Of a DNA stretch of 64,000 bases, positions 15,652 through 24,399 are shown in pieces. The notes beneath the pieces were generated by a model that was not told where the DNA came from, ran no database searches, and was given only the letters and a program-made list of their open reading frames with translations. The position numbers were made by a program, and so were the translations under genes. Numbering within the stretch: position 1 is the stretch's first letter; every line of letters starts with the position of its first letter. Source of the stretch: Lutimaribacter saemankumensis (GTDB lineage Bacteria; Pseudomonadota; Alphaproteobacteria; Rhodobacterales; Rhodobacteraceae); NCBI RefSeq assembly GCF_900100005.1, contig NZ_FNEB01000001.1:1-64000 (forward strand), in the 5' to 3' direction.

Positions 15652-16626
15652 ATGGCAGCACTCAGCAAAGCGCAGATCGGGCCGATCCTGGCGAAGCAGG
15701 GCATCCTGATCGCCTTCGCGGTCTTCATGATCGCCTTTACCATTGCCAGTCCGAAATTTCTTAGTGTTGACAACGTGTTCAGCGTGGTGCGGTCCTCGGC
15801 AATCCTCGGGGTCATGGCCCTAGGCGTCACCTTCGTGGTGATCAGTGGCAATCTGGATTTGTCCGTCGGCTCAATGATGTCCTTTTCCACCATCGTGGTG
15901 CTGGACCTGCATGACAAGATCGGCCCTTTTCTGGCGATCCCTGCCATGTTCGCCATGACGCTTGCACTGGGGGCGATCATCGGTTTCCTCGTAGGATACT
16001 TGAGGCTCAATTCCCTGATCGTCACGCTTGGCATGCTTTCGGCCATACACGGCCTGACGCTGACCTATTCAGGCGGGCAGAACATGGATATCGCTGACAA
16101 GGAAGGTACGTGGTTCAGCGTTTTCGGGCAGGGCACCGCGTTGGGCATTCCGGTGCCGATCCTGATATTCGCAGCGCTTGCTGCGTTTCTTGGCCTCGTT
16201 CTGGGCAAGACCGCGTTCGGCCGCAAGATCTATGCGGTGGGCGGAAACGACACGGCGGCGACCTTTTCGGGCGTGCGCCGGGCGCGGACCGTGTTCAATT
16301 GCTACCTGATCTCGGCGGCATGTGTCGCCACCGCCGGCCTGATCCAGGCAAGCCGTAGTCTCGGTTCGCAGAACACCGTGGGGCAGGGGCTGGAGCTTGA
16401 GGTTCTGGCGGCTGTCATTCTTGGGGGGGCATCGCTTCTGGGTGGGTCCGGCACGATCTTCAAGACCGTGATCGGTGTGCTGATCCTGGGCTTCATCCAG
16501 AACGGCCTGCTGCTTTTGGGGCTGCAATTCTACGTCCAGTTCGTGGTGACCTGGGTCATCATCATCCTTGCTGTCTGGCTCGATATCGCGGCCAAGCGCG
16601 GCAAGCTCTGGTCGCCGATTGCGTAG
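15652..16626 (+). CDS. sugar ABC transporter permease (RbsC-like), first
   Basis: A 324-residue inner-membrane protein of the branched/ribose-type permease family with eight to ten hydrophobic segments. Family marks are VVISGNLDLSVGSMMSF (the conserved IDLSVG-like loop), FGRKIYAVGGNDTAATFSGV (EAA-like contact with the ATPase) and VLGGASLLGGSGTI near the C-terminus. It forms the channel with the second permease encoded 13 bases downstream. GAGGGGGAAG precedes the ATG. Confidence 0.9.
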   Translation: MAALSKAQIGPILAKQGILIAFAVFMIAFTIASPKFLSVDNVFSVVRSSAILGVMALGVTFVVISGNLDLSVGSMMSFSTIVVLDLHDKIGPFLAIPAMFAMTLALGAIIGFLVGYLRLNSLIVTLGMLSAIHGLTLTYSGGQNMDIADKEGTWFSVFGQGTALGIPVPILIFAALAAFLGLVLGKTAFGRKIYAVGGNDTAATFSGVRRARTVFNCYLISAACVATAGLIQASRSLGSQNTVGQGLELEVLAAVILGGASLLGGSGTIFKTVIGVLILGFIQNGLLLLGLQFYVQFVVTWVIIILAVWLDIAAKRGKLWSPIA

Positions 16627-16639
16627 GGGAGAACGTATC

Positions 16640-17641
16640 ATGCAACCGGGTGCACTGGCCAAGGCGCTGAAAAGCGGGGCCATCTGGGGCTTTATCCTGC
16701 TCGAGCTGATTTTCTTCAGCGTGGCAGGAGAGTTCCTGTCGCTTTCCGACAAGGCGTTCATGGACTGGGAAAACATGCTGCTTCTGCTGAAGCAATCGGC
16801 CCCGATCGGTATCATCGCGATGGGCATGACAATCGTCATGGTGAACGGCAATATCGACCTGAGTGTCGGCGCCACGTTCGCCATCGCGGCCATCGTTCTT
16901 CTGGACAGCATGACATGGCCAATCTTTGCCGGCCTTGGTGACTGGGTGATCCCGGTGGCCTGGCTTCTGGCCCTGATGGCCGGCGCCCTGCTGGGGGCTC
17001 TCAACGGTCTGATCGTGTGGAAAACGGGCGTCGATGCGTTCATCGTGACGCTCGGATCGATGCTTGGCTATCGCGGCATCGTCTTCATGTTCAATGGTGA
17101 GAATCCCACAAGTCATCTCAACTGGACATTGGTGGACTTCGCCGAAGCGCAATTCCTCGGGCTGCACACCGCCACATGGTTCCTGCTGGGCGTGACATTT
17201 GCGATCTGGTTCCTGATGACCCGGACGGTGCATGGCCGCAATGCCTATGCCATCGGCGACAACCGCGAGGCGGCCGTCAACGCGGGCATCCGTGTGGGGC
17301 CGCACATGATGGTGAACTTTGCGATCATCGGGTTTCTTGCCGCGCTTTCGGCTGTGGTCTTCTACTCGGAAAGCGGGTCGGTGAACCCCAACGACGGACA
17401 GCTTTACGAATTGTGGGTGATCACCGCAGTGGTGCTTGGCGGCACCAAGATCACCGGGGGCGCGGGCAATGTCATCGGCACCTTCGGCGGCGTTGTCGCG
17501 ATCCAGCTTTTGCGCAAGGGGCTTGGGCATATCGGGGCCGACACGTCGACGGTGAACCTGGTGATCGGCTTGATCCTGATCGCGGTGCTGTTCCTCGACA
17601 AGCAGCTCAATGTCAAAGGCAAAGAGGAGCTTAAGATATGA
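16640..17641 (+). CDS. sugar ABC transporter permease (RbsC-like), second
   Basis: The 333-residue membrane protein repeats the family marks: MVNGNIDLSVGATFAIAAI, HGRNAYAIGDNREAAVNAGI and VLGGTKITGGAGNVIGT. Two different permeases in one CUT2 system suggest a heterodimeric channel. The ATG at 16640 follows AGGGGAGAA; the open frame continues upstream but overlaps the first permease. Its stop overlaps the ATPase start by four bases (ATGA), showing tight coupling. Confidence 0.9.
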   Translation: MQPGALAKALKSGAIWGFILLELIFFSVAGEFLSLSDKAFMDWENMLLLLKQSAPIGIIAMGMTIVMVNGNIDLSVGATFAIAAIVLLDSMTWPIFAGLGDWVIPVAWLLALMAGALLGALNGLIVWKTGVDAFIVTLGSMLGYRGIVFMFNGENPTSHLNWTLVDFAEAQFLGLHTATWFLLGVTFAIWFLMTRTVHGRNAYAIGDNREAAVNAGIRVGPHMMVNFAIIGFLAALSAVVFYSESGSVNPNDGQLYELWVITAVVLGGTKITGGAGNVIGTFGGVVAIQLLRKGLGHIGADTSTVNLVIGLILIAVLFLDKQLNVKGKEELKI

Positions 17642-19143
17642 CCCATCCGGTTCTTCGACTTGAAAACATCGTCAAGACATTCCCCGGTGTGCGGGCATTG
17701 GACGGAGTATCTTTCTCGGTCTTGCCCGGAGAGGTCCACGCGCTGATGGGGGAAAATGGCGCTGGCAAATCGACCTTGATGAAGGTGCTCGGGGGGATCT
17801 ACCAACCCGACAGCGGCAACATCCTCATGGGTGAGGACAAGGCCGTCATGTCCGGCCCGCTGGACGCCAAGTCCAAGGGTATCGTTTTCATCCACCAGGA
17901 GCTTAGCCTGGCCGAGGAATTGTCGGTCGCCGAAAACATCTATCTTGGCGAACTGCCGCGCAAATCCCTGGGACGGGTCGACTGGGCCAAGCTGTCCGAG
18001 CAGACCAATGCGATCCTCGAAAAGTTGAATGTCGGCTTCGACGCCAAGACCCGTGTCGGGGATCTTTCGATTGCCAACCAGCAAATGGTGGAAATCGCCC
18101 GTGCTTTGACGGTGAACGCCAAGGCAGTCATCTTCGATGAGCCGACGGCGTCACTTACCGATGCGGAGAAGGTTGTGCTGTTCGACGTGATCTCGGATCT
18201 GAAAAATGAGGGCGTCGGGATCATCTACATCTCGCACCGGATGGAAGAGATCTTCAAGATCACCGATCGGATCACGGTGCTGCGTGACGGGCAGTACCAG
18301 GGAACGGTCAACACCGCCGAGACGGACGAGGAAGCCGTCACGCAACTGATGATCGGTCGCAAGCTCGATCTGACCCGCAACGCATCGCACCACGAATTGG
18401 GCGATGTGGCCCTGGAGGTCCGCGGGTTAAGTTGCGGCAAGCTTTACCAGGATGTCAGTTTCGAACTGCGCCGCGGCGAGGTGTTGGGCTTTTACGGTCT
18501 GGTCGGAGCCGGCCGCACCGAGATCGCCGAGACACTTTTCGGCCTGCGCGATCCGTCGGCCGGGCAGATACTGCTGGACGGGGAAGAGGTGCGCATCCAT
18601 TCACCGGCCGATGCGATTGCAAAGGGTATTTCGCTGGTGCCCGAAGACCGAAAGGGGCAGGGGCTTGTGCTGGAAATGAACTGCCGGGACAACATGACCC
18701 TGCCGCAGGTCGACGATCTCAAGGCCGGGCCATTCGTGGCCGAGGGCGCAGAAGTCGCGATATTCGACCAGTACCGCGACCAGTTGGACATTCGCACGCC
18801 CGGCTGGAAGCAAAAGGCCGGCAACCTGTCAGGCGGCAACCAGCAGAAGATCGTGATCGGCAAATGGCTGTCTATGCATCCCAATGTCCTGATCGTCGAC
18901 GAACCCACGCGCGGCATCGACGTCGGCTCGAAATCCGAGATTCACAAGCTGTTGCGCAAGCTGGCGGCGCAGGGATACGCGGTGATCGTCATCTCTTCGG
19001 AGATGCCCGAAGTCCTCCATGTGTCCGACCGGATCATTGCGATGTATTCGGGCCGGATCATGCGGACCTTCACCTCGGATGAAGTGAACGAAGACAACCT
19101 CATTCAGGCCATTTCGGGTCTGGGAAGCAACGAGGCCGCATGA
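17638..19143 (+). CDS. sugar ABC transporter ATPase (RbsA-like), duplicated
   Basis: At 501 residues this is a tandem ATPase of the ribose/galactose type. The first half has Walker A GENGAGKSTLMKVLGG, signature LSIANQQMVEIARAL and Walker B AVIFDEPTASLT. The second half has the degenerate P-loop GLVGAGRTEIAETLFG, a full signature LSGGNQQKIVIGKWL and VDEPTRGIDVG. That asymmetry is normal for the family. It powers the importer formed by the preceding genes. Confidence 0.95.
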   Translation: MTHPVLRLENIVKTFPGVRALDGVSFSVLPGEVHALMGENGAGKSTLMKVLGGIYQPDSGNILMGEDKAVMSGPLDAKSKGIVFIHQELSLAEELSVAENIYLGELPRKSLGRVDWAKLSEQTNAILEKLNVGFDAKTRVGDLSIANQQMVEIARALTVNAKAVIFDEPTASLTDAEKVVLFDVISDLKNEGVGIIYISHRMEEIFKITDRITVLRDGQYQGTVNTAETDEEAVTQLMIGRKLDLTRNASHHELGDVALEVRGLSCGKLYQDVSFELRRGEVLGFYGLVGAGRTEIAETLFGLRDPSAGQILLDGEEVRIHSPADAIAKGISLVPEDRKGQGLVLEMNCRDNMTLPQVDDLKAGPFVAEGAEVAIFDQYRDQLDIRTPGWKQKAGNLSGGNQQKIVIGKWLSMHPNVLIVDEPTRGIDVGSKSEIHKLLRKLAAQGYAVIVISSEMPEVLHVSDRIIAMYSGRIMRTFTSDEVNEDNLIQAISGLGSNEAA

Positions 19144-19244
19144 TGTGCGTTGCCATTGCGCCAGCAAGGCCCGTATTCGAATGCCTGATCGCGCAAGCGG
19201 TGAAAAGGCTGCAAACACCCTGCAAAACCGATCCCCTTGGACGG

Positions 19245-19265
19245 CGCGGCTTTTGAATTGCCGCG
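19245..19265. terminator. small hairpin between ATPase and FAH-family genes
   Basis: CGCGGC-ttttgaatt-GCCGCG lies in the 158-base gap before the hydrolase gene. The stem is perfect but short and lacks a U-tract. It may partly separate the hydrolase from the importer transcript. Confidence 0.3.
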
Positions 19266-19301
19266 TGGAGTCAACCTGATCTATAGCGAAAGGACAAAGA
19301 A

Positions 19302-20168
19302 ATGAAACTGCTGCGTTTCGGACCTCACGGTGCCGAAAAACCGGGACTTTTGGATGACATGGGGCGGGTTCGCGACCTTTCGGCGATCGTGCCGGATATC
19401 GGCGGCGATACGCTGCTACCCGAAAGCCTTGCGGCGCTCAGGGAACTGGATATCGAAAGCCTGCCCATCATCGACGGCAAGCCGCAGGATGACTTGCGGC
19501 TCGGCCCTTGCGTGGGCGGTATCGGCAAGTTCGTCTGCATCGGCCTGAACTACGCCGATCATGCAGAAGAGGCCGGAATGCCGATCCCGGAAGAGCCGAT
19601 CATCTTCAACAAGTGGACCTCGGCCGTCGTCGGACCCAACGATGACATCCAGATACCCCGAGGTTCGGTCAAAACCGACTGGGAGGTGGAACTGGGCGTC
19701 GTGATTGGCAAACCCGGAGTTTATATCGACGAGGCCGACGCCATGGCCCATGTGGCAGGGTATTGCGTGGTCAACGATGTGTCCGAACGCGAGTTCCAGT
19801 TGGAACGCGCGGGGACTTGGGACAAGGGCAAGGGGTGCGACACGTTCGGCCCGACCGGACCTTGGCTCGTGACCCCGGACGAGGTGGAGAATGTCGACGA
19901 TCTCGATATGTGGCTTGATGTGGATGGCGAGCGGATGCAGAGCGGCTCCACGGCGACACTCATCTTCAAGATACCCGAGCTGATTTCGTATTGCAGCCGT
20001 TTCATGAGCCTTCAGTCCGGTGACGTGATCTCGACCGGAACGCCGCCAGGTGTGGGCATGGGGCATAGCCCGATCAGATACCTGGCAGGCGGCGAGGTCG
20101 TGACGCTTGGCATCGCGGGCCTTGGGGAACAGCGCTCTTTCGTCCGGCCGTCGGCGTCCATCGCATGA
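19302..20168 (+). CDS. FAH-family hydrolase (2,4-diketo-3-deoxy-acid hydrolase type)
   Basis: The 288-residue protein belongs to the fumarylacetoacetate hydrolase family: FVCIGLNYADHAEEAG, the metal-binding EVELGVVIGK, the lid region GYCVVNDVSEREFQLERAGTWDKGKGCDTFGPTGPW, and SGDVISTGTPPGVGMG. Members of this subgroup, often labelled ureidoglycolate lyase, include hydrolases that split 2,4-diketo-3-deoxy acids to pyruvate and a hydroxyacid. That fits the BDH2-type SDR and the FMN hydroxyacid dehydrogenase of the same island. The pathway assignment is inference. It is the last gene of the importer strand, followed by a terminator-like hairpin. Confidence 0.85.
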   Translation: MKLLRFGPHGAEKPGLLDDMGRVRDLSAIVPDIGGDTLLPESLAALRELDIESLPIIDGKPQDDLRLGPCVGGIGKFVCIGLNYADHAEEAGMPIPEEPIIFNKWTSAVVGPNDDIQIPRGSVKTDWEVELGVVIGKPGVYIDEADAMAHVAGYCVVNDVSEREFQLERAGTWDKGKGCDTFGPTGPWLVTPDEVENVDDLDMWLDVDGERMQSGSTATLIFKIPELISYCSRFMSLQSGDVISTGTPPGVGMGHSPIRYLAGGEVVTLGIAGLGEQRSFVRPSASIA

Positions 20169-20172
20169 TCGG

Positions 20173-20202
20173 TGACGCGGGTCGCGCCAGCGGCCCGCGT
20201 CA
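20173..20202. terminator. bidirectional hairpin between convergent genes
   Basis: TGACGCGGG and CCCGCGTCA form a perfect 9-bp stem around a 12-base loop, directly after the hydrolase stop. The right arm holds the last codon bases and stop of the opposing gene. The position suits a shared terminator, although no U-tract follows. Confidence 0.55.
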
Positions 20203-20706
20203 ATCGGGATGTACGTTTTGCAGCTTGCAGGTGGTGGCAAGGCCGAGGACCGTCCAATTTACATCCAGAAGAACCTTTTTCGCGCTCAACCACTTCTGCT
20301 GCAATTTGTAGGCTTGGTATTCCCAACTTGCCCGGCAGCCATGTCCTGCCGCGGCCTGGCGGTGATGAACAAGTTCATGCAGCAAGACGGAAACGTCTTC
20401 GGTGTCCGTCGCACTCCACGGGCGGAACAGCGTTATTTTCCTTCCGCTCTTGTCGTAAAGCCCACGGGTGCGCGTGCCGACAGCCATCCGAGATATTAAG
20501 CGTTCGTCATCCGCGTCAGACCTGTCCGCAAGGACTATCGTCGGTGCGGTTGGCGCTCTTTGCAGATTTGAGTTCCGGTCAAGCCAGGCTTCGAGTTTCT
20601 CGACAAGTTCCCGCTGCGGTTGGGCCGCGACTGGCGCCGGGAAGAGAAATACTGTAGTAATAACAAGTGCGGTTGTGACAGCGGCCGCAAGTTGCGAGGT
20701 CTGCAT
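20200..20706 (-). CDS. small secreted HExxH protein (DUF6647-like)
   Basis: A 168-residue protein with a Sec signal peptide (about 28 residues ending PAPVAAQ). It has one clear motif, LLHELVHHRQ, a zinc-metallopeptidase-type HExxH site, followed by GCRASWEYQAYKLQQKWL, where a Glu four residues after the Cys-containing turn could be a third ligand. This matches my recollection of the DUF6647 group; activity is not known. It is convergent with the FAH-family gene, and its start overlaps the possible start of the LysR gene on the other strand. Confidence 0.65.
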   Translation of the reverse strand: MQTSQLAAAVTTALVITTVFLFPAPVAAQPQRELVEKLEAWLDRNSNLQRAPTAPTIVLADRSDADDERLISRMAVGTRTRGLYDKSGRKITLFRPWSATDTEDVSVLLHELVHHRQAAAGHGCRASWEYQAYKLQQKWLSAKKVLLDVNWTVLGLATTCKLQNVHPD

Positions 20707-21718
20707 GGCTTGCTCCTCGATTGCTTCGATCCCTGGAGATCAGGCTAGCGGCACGAGGTGGCGCGAAACAAAAGATCAATTTTCACGAGGAGATGAAAAA
20801 ATTTCATCCACTCGAAAAAGAAATCTCCCGCCATTCACGGCGGTAAAGGCATTCGAGGCCGCCGCGCGGCACGCGAGTTTCAAGCTGGCCGCCAGGGAAT
20901 TGTGCCTGTCGCCCTCTGCTGTCTCTCATCAGATCCGCGCTCTTGAGACCTACCTCGCAACAATGCTTTTTCGTCGCGAAGGCGGTCGGGTCTCTCTTAC
21001 GAAAACGGGCCGTGCCTATGCAGGGCGCCTGACGGATTTGCTCGATAATCTTGCCGACACGACGGAAAAGGCGAGGGGCGGCAACTCGCAAGAGCTCAGG
21101 ATACTCTCAACGCCCGGATTCGCTGCCCGCTGGCTTGTGCCCCGGCTTTCGCGCTTTTCACATGCGCATGCAATCAAGCTCCGGGTGGCGGATGCCGCGC
21201 CTTCGACGGATTTTGCTTCCAACGATGCCGATGTCGTTGTGCAGTGGCGCGATCAGTCCGCACCCGGCCTTGAAGTGATGCCGTTTCTGGAATCCGCCCG
21301 ATACCCGATGGCGGCCCCGGATTTCGTGAAGGAGAAACGCCTGAGCGAACCGAGCGACCTGTTGACGGTACCTTTGTTGCGCGATCAGACGGATGATCTG
21401 TGGTCTGCCTGGTTCAGGAAGCTGGGCATAGATGCGGATGCCGATGCCATGATTGATGGGCCGGCCTATCCGAATTGCGAATATGCGACGTCGGCGGCTG
21501 AAGCGGGGCTTGGGGTGACACTTGGATACGAAGCCGTGTTGCGTGACACGCTGGATGAAGGGCGGCTTATCAAGCTTTTCGAAGTCGGGACCACCCCATT
21601 CAGCATCTACGGTCTGGCCTGCGAAACGGGCCGCAAGGACGAGCCCTTGATACGTGGTTTTCTGGAATGGGCGTTGAGTGAATCCCTATCCGACAACACC
21701 TGCCCGATAAGACACTGA
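20705..21718 (+). CDS. LysR-family regulator (GcvA-like), start disturbed
   Basis: The core is a normal LysR protein: helix-turn-helix FKLAARELCLSPSAVSHQIRALE, then a co-inducer domain with TPGFAARWLVPRLSRF and AAEAGLGVTLGYEAVL typical of the GcvA/AmpR group. The start is odd. The only in-frame ATG (20705) adds about 30 non-homologous residues. A well-placed ATG with GAGGAG at 20793 is out of frame by one base because of a run of six A. With seven A it would read MKKISSTRKRNLPPF, a typical LysR start. So this is either a slipped or mis-sequenced homopolymer, a recent frameshift, or a long N-terminus. The target is unknown. Confidence 0.8.
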   Translation: MACSSIASIPGDQASGTRWRETKDQFSRGDEKISSTRKRNLPPFTAVKAFEAAARHASFKLAARELCLSPSAVSHQIRALETYLATMLFRREGGRVSLTKTGRAYAGRLTDLLDNLADTTEKARGGNSQELRILSTPGFAARWLVPRLSRFSHAHAIKLRVADAAPSTDFASNDADVVVQWRDQSAPGLEVMPFLESARYPMAAPDFVKEKRLSEPSDLLTVPLLRDQTDDLWSAWFRKLGIDADADAMIDGPAYPNCEYATSAAEAGLGVTLGYEAVLRDTLDEGRLIKLFEVGTTPFSIYGLACETGRKDEPLIRGFLEWALSESLSDNTCPIRH

Positions 21719-21796
21719 TACAGCCGAGCGGCCAAGCCATGGACTGCCCCTCGTGATGGTTCCCCGGGGGCGGATGACCAAAGAATACAGATCTGC

Positions 21797-22393
21797 CTAA
21801 CGCTCGGGCCGGGGCGATGCGATTTGGAAATGCTTTCGTATCGCGTCTGACCGCAGCAGATAAGTCGAGAGCCCGATATAAAGGGCGAACTCGGCGAGCA
21901 TGATCATCACACCGGTCGTGCCTCCTCCAAACGCCCCGAAATCCATTGTTTCAATGAAGCAGATGGTAGCCAACACCGCATACATGGTGATCGTGGCGTG
22001 ACGCGTATGTGGCCAGCGCTTCAGATAGCCGAAAACAAAGATCGATCCCGTCAGCGAGATTGCGAGGAAGTGTATGAACTGAAGTCCGGCAGGAAAGTTG
22101 CTGTCTTGCAACCCGAGATGCCAGGCTGGAAACGCATACTCGAACAGCCCCCAAAGCCCCCAGCACAGCAAGCCGGCTGACAAAACGAAAAGACCCTTGG
22201 GAAGAAAACGGTCAAGCGTGTCCAGGGCCGCACCTCTCAAAGCGTTTGCTGCCGCGTCAGGAGCCGAACGCACATCGTGGTCATGGGCCCTCGGGAACAG
22301 TTTATAGTCGGAAGATGCCGCTTGAAACCACGTGAAAGTCGGGTTCCCGAAAAGATGCGCGTGTCCGCGTTTTTTCCGAGTGTTTGGTTTCAA
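21797..22393 (-). CDS. four-helix membrane protein of unknown function
   Basis: The 198-residue frame encodes four hydrophobic segments (about residues 70-90, 105-125, 135-155, 165-185) with GLWGLFEYAFPAWHLG between the first two. It resembles small DoxX-like or DUF proteins only in general layout, and I do not recognise it. The start is TTG, overlapping the stop of the sensor kinase upstream (TTGA), so translation may be coupled. An internal GTG about 40 codons later is an alternative. It is the last gene of the two-component operon. Confidence 0.55.
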   Translation of the reverse strand: MKPNTRKKRGHAHLFGNPTFTWFQAASSDYKLFPRAHDHDVRSAPDAAANALRGAALDTLDRFLPKGLFVLSAGLLCWGLWGLFEYAFPAWHLGLQDSNFPAGLQFIHFLAISLTGSIFVFGYLKRWPHTRHATITMYAVLATICFIETMDFGAFGGGTTGVMIMLAEFALYIGLSTYLLRSDAIRKHFQIASPRPER

Positions 22394-23742
22394 TCAGCCA
22401 CGCGATGCCCCGTATCCCGTGCGCGGGGCAGGGCGAGCGTGGCTTTCAAACCCGGTTCGGCATTGTCGAGCAACAGCATCCCGCCCGCGGCTTGCGCGAT
22501 CTCTGACGCAATGGACAGACCAAGCCCTGTGCCGGCTTCATCCGCCCGGACATGGCGGCGCATCAGTGCTTCGCGCTTTGTCTCGGGTATGCCGGGTCCG
22601 TCGTCCGCGACGCTCAAAAGAAGCCGCGCGCCGTCCTCCCTGGCCGAAAGAACGACCCGCCCGCGCGCATGGCGGGCGGCGTTTTCCAATAGCGCGCCCA
22701 TCGCCTCGGCCAGGTCGGCATCATCAAGAGCGACCGCAAGCCCCGGCGAAATCGATTGCCGCCAATCCAGGTCTTCCCCATCCGGTGTCCGGCGCAGAAC
22801 CGCGATCAGGCGGTCGGCGACCAGGGCGGGATCTGCGCGGGCATCCAGCGCGCGGGCCGCGCTGCGGGCGCGCACAAGTTCGCGGTCGACCGTCCGGCGC
22901 ATGGCGCGGGCCGTGTCCTCGATCCCTTCGGCCTGTTCGGCGGCGCCTTCGCGGCGCAAACGTGCGGCTTCTCCCATAAGGGCTTGCAGCGGCGTCTTGA
23001 GCCCGTGCGCCAGATCCGCTGCGCGGGCGCGGGCGCGCTCGGTTTCCGCGTCCCGGGCTGCCAGAAGGTCGTCGATTTCGGTCGCCACCGGGCGTAGCTC
23101 TACCGGCCAGTCGTCGCCCATTCGTGTGGCCCGGCCGGTACGCAGGGCGGCGATCCGCGCGCCGAGCGCCCGCAGCGGGCGCAGGCCCACGGTCAATTGC
23201 GCCCAGCCTGCTGCAATCAGCGCCATGGCCAGCAAGCCGAGGTAAGGTGCCAGATCGGCCATGAAATCGCGGCGGGCCTCGATCAACTCCGAGGCGGTCA
23301 TCCCGACCGCTGCCCGCACAGCCCCTCCGCCGAGCCGCGCCGGCAACGTGATTGAACGTTCCAGGACAAGCAGGTCTTTATCGTCGGGGCCTGGCAACCA
23401 GTGCACATGCACCGCGCCGTCGCCCAGCGTGTCGACGGGCAGATCGAGCACGGTATCCCACAGCGAGCGGGACCGCTGGATGCTCCCCGCTTCCTCGATC
23501 TGCCAGTAGAGCCCGCCATAGGGTTGGGTAAAGCGCGGGTCGGCGGGTGGCCGGGTCAGTTCCAACCCCTGCGGCCCACGCTCCAGGCCGGCAAGAACCT
23601 GGTCGAGCTGCACGCTCATCTCGGCCACGGCTCGGCGTTCGACATGCGCTGCAAAGAGTTGTGCGAGACCCAGTGCCGCAAGTCCCATTGCCACGAAGAT
23701 GGCGATGGCGCCTGCCAGGGCCAATCGCAGGCGCAGGCTCAT
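22390..23742 (-). CDS. sensor histidine kinase (EnvZ/QseC-like)
   Basis: The 450-residue protein has an N-terminal membrane helix, a periplasmic domain of about 130 residues, a second helix near 185-205, a HAMP-like linker, the phosphoacceptor box DLAHGLKTPLQALMGEA (His near residue 275), and a catalytic domain with the N-box ALLENAARHARG, DDGPGI and GTGLGLSIASEIAQ. It pairs with the OmpR-type regulator, with overlapping ATGA. Neighbouring PepSY proteins and cytochrome b561 suggest that it senses a cell-envelope or metal/redox condition; this is inference. Confidence 0.9.
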   Translation of the reverse strand: MSLRLRLALAGAIAIFVAMGLAALGLAQLFAAHVERRAVAEMSVQLDQVLAGLERGPQGLELTRPPADPRFTQPYGGLYWQIEEAGSIQRSRSLWDTVLDLPVDTLGDGAVHVHWLPGPDDKDLLVLERSITLPARLGGGAVRAAVGMTASELIEARRDFMADLAPYLGLLAMALIAAGWAQLTVGLRPLRALGARIAALRTGRATRMGDDWPVELRPVATEIDDLLAARDAETERARARAADLAHGLKTPLQALMGEAARLRREGAAEQAEGIEDTARAMRRTVDRELVRARSAARALDARADPALVADRLIAVLRRTPDGEDLDWRQSISPGLAVALDDADLAEAMGALLENAARHARGRVVLSAREDGARLLLSVADDGPGIPETKREALMRRHVRADEAGTGLGLSIASEIAQAAGGMLLLDNAEPGLKATLALPRARDTGHRVAD

Positions 23743-24398
23743 GTCGCCTCCAGGAAGTAGCCGAAGCCGCGCCGCGTTCCGATGATGCCGGCCCCGAGCT
23801 TTCGACGCAGGCGCGCGATCACGGCTTCGAGCGCATTCGCCTCGCGGGCATCATCGTCCCCATACAGGTGTTCCAGCAATTCGCTCGGTGGGACGGGTCG
23901 GTCCCGATGCAGCATGAGATAGGCCAAAAGACGATACTCCAGCGCCGTGACCTGCACTTGAACGCCTCGTATCGCGACACCCATCCGGTTGGTGTCGAGG
24001 CTCAGGTCTCCGGCCTCCTGGAACGCCGCGGCGTGGCCACCGGTTCGGCGGACAAGCGCGCGGGCCCGTGCGATCAGCTCTTCCATGCGAAAGGGTTTCG
24101 GAAGGTAATCGTCGGCGCCGGCTTCGATGCCCTCGACCCGCTCCTGCCAGGTGCCGCGCGCGGTCAGCACCAGTACCGGCATTGTCCTGCCGTTCGCCCG
24201 CCATCGCTTGAGCACTGCCAGACCGTCGAGCGATGGCAGCCCCAGATCAAGCACGACGAGATCGTAATCTTCCGTATCCCCGAGAAACCATGCATCCTCG
24301 CCATCGCCCGTCACCTCGACGCGGAACCCCGCCGCCGTCAGGGCGGACTGCAGGTCACCGGCGATGCGGGGATCGTCTTCGACAGCGAGCGCGCGCAT
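23739..24398 (-). CDS. OmpR-family response regulator
   Basis: A 219-residue regulator with an N-terminal receiver (acidic pair in ALAVEDDPR, phospho-Asp in LVVLDLGLPSLDG near residue 51, Lys in DDYLPKPF) and a C-terminal winged helix (VTALEYRLLAYLMLHRDRPV..LLEHLY..RRKLG..RGFGYFL). It resembles the QseB/PmrA/TctD branch. The ATG at 24396-24398 lies one base after the PepSY stop, and the gene ends overlapping the kinase start. Confidence 0.92.
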   Translation of the reverse strand: MRALAVEDDPRIAGDLQSALTAAGFRVEVTGDGEDAWFLGDTEDYDLVVLDLGLPSLDGLAVLKRWRANGRTMPVLVLTARGTWQERVEGIEAGADDYLPKPFRMEELIARARALVRRTGGHAAAFQEAGDLSLDTNRMGVAIRGVQVQVTALEYRLLAYLMLHRDRPVPPSELLEHLYGDDDAREANALEAVIARLRRKLGAGIIGTRRGFGYFLEAT

Positions 24399-24399
24399 T

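Noticed and set aside
19302-20168. Ureidoglycolate lyase
   Set aside because: This name is often given to such FAH-family proteins, but no allantoin genes are nearby and the SDR/FMN context fits diketo-acid hydrolysis better.
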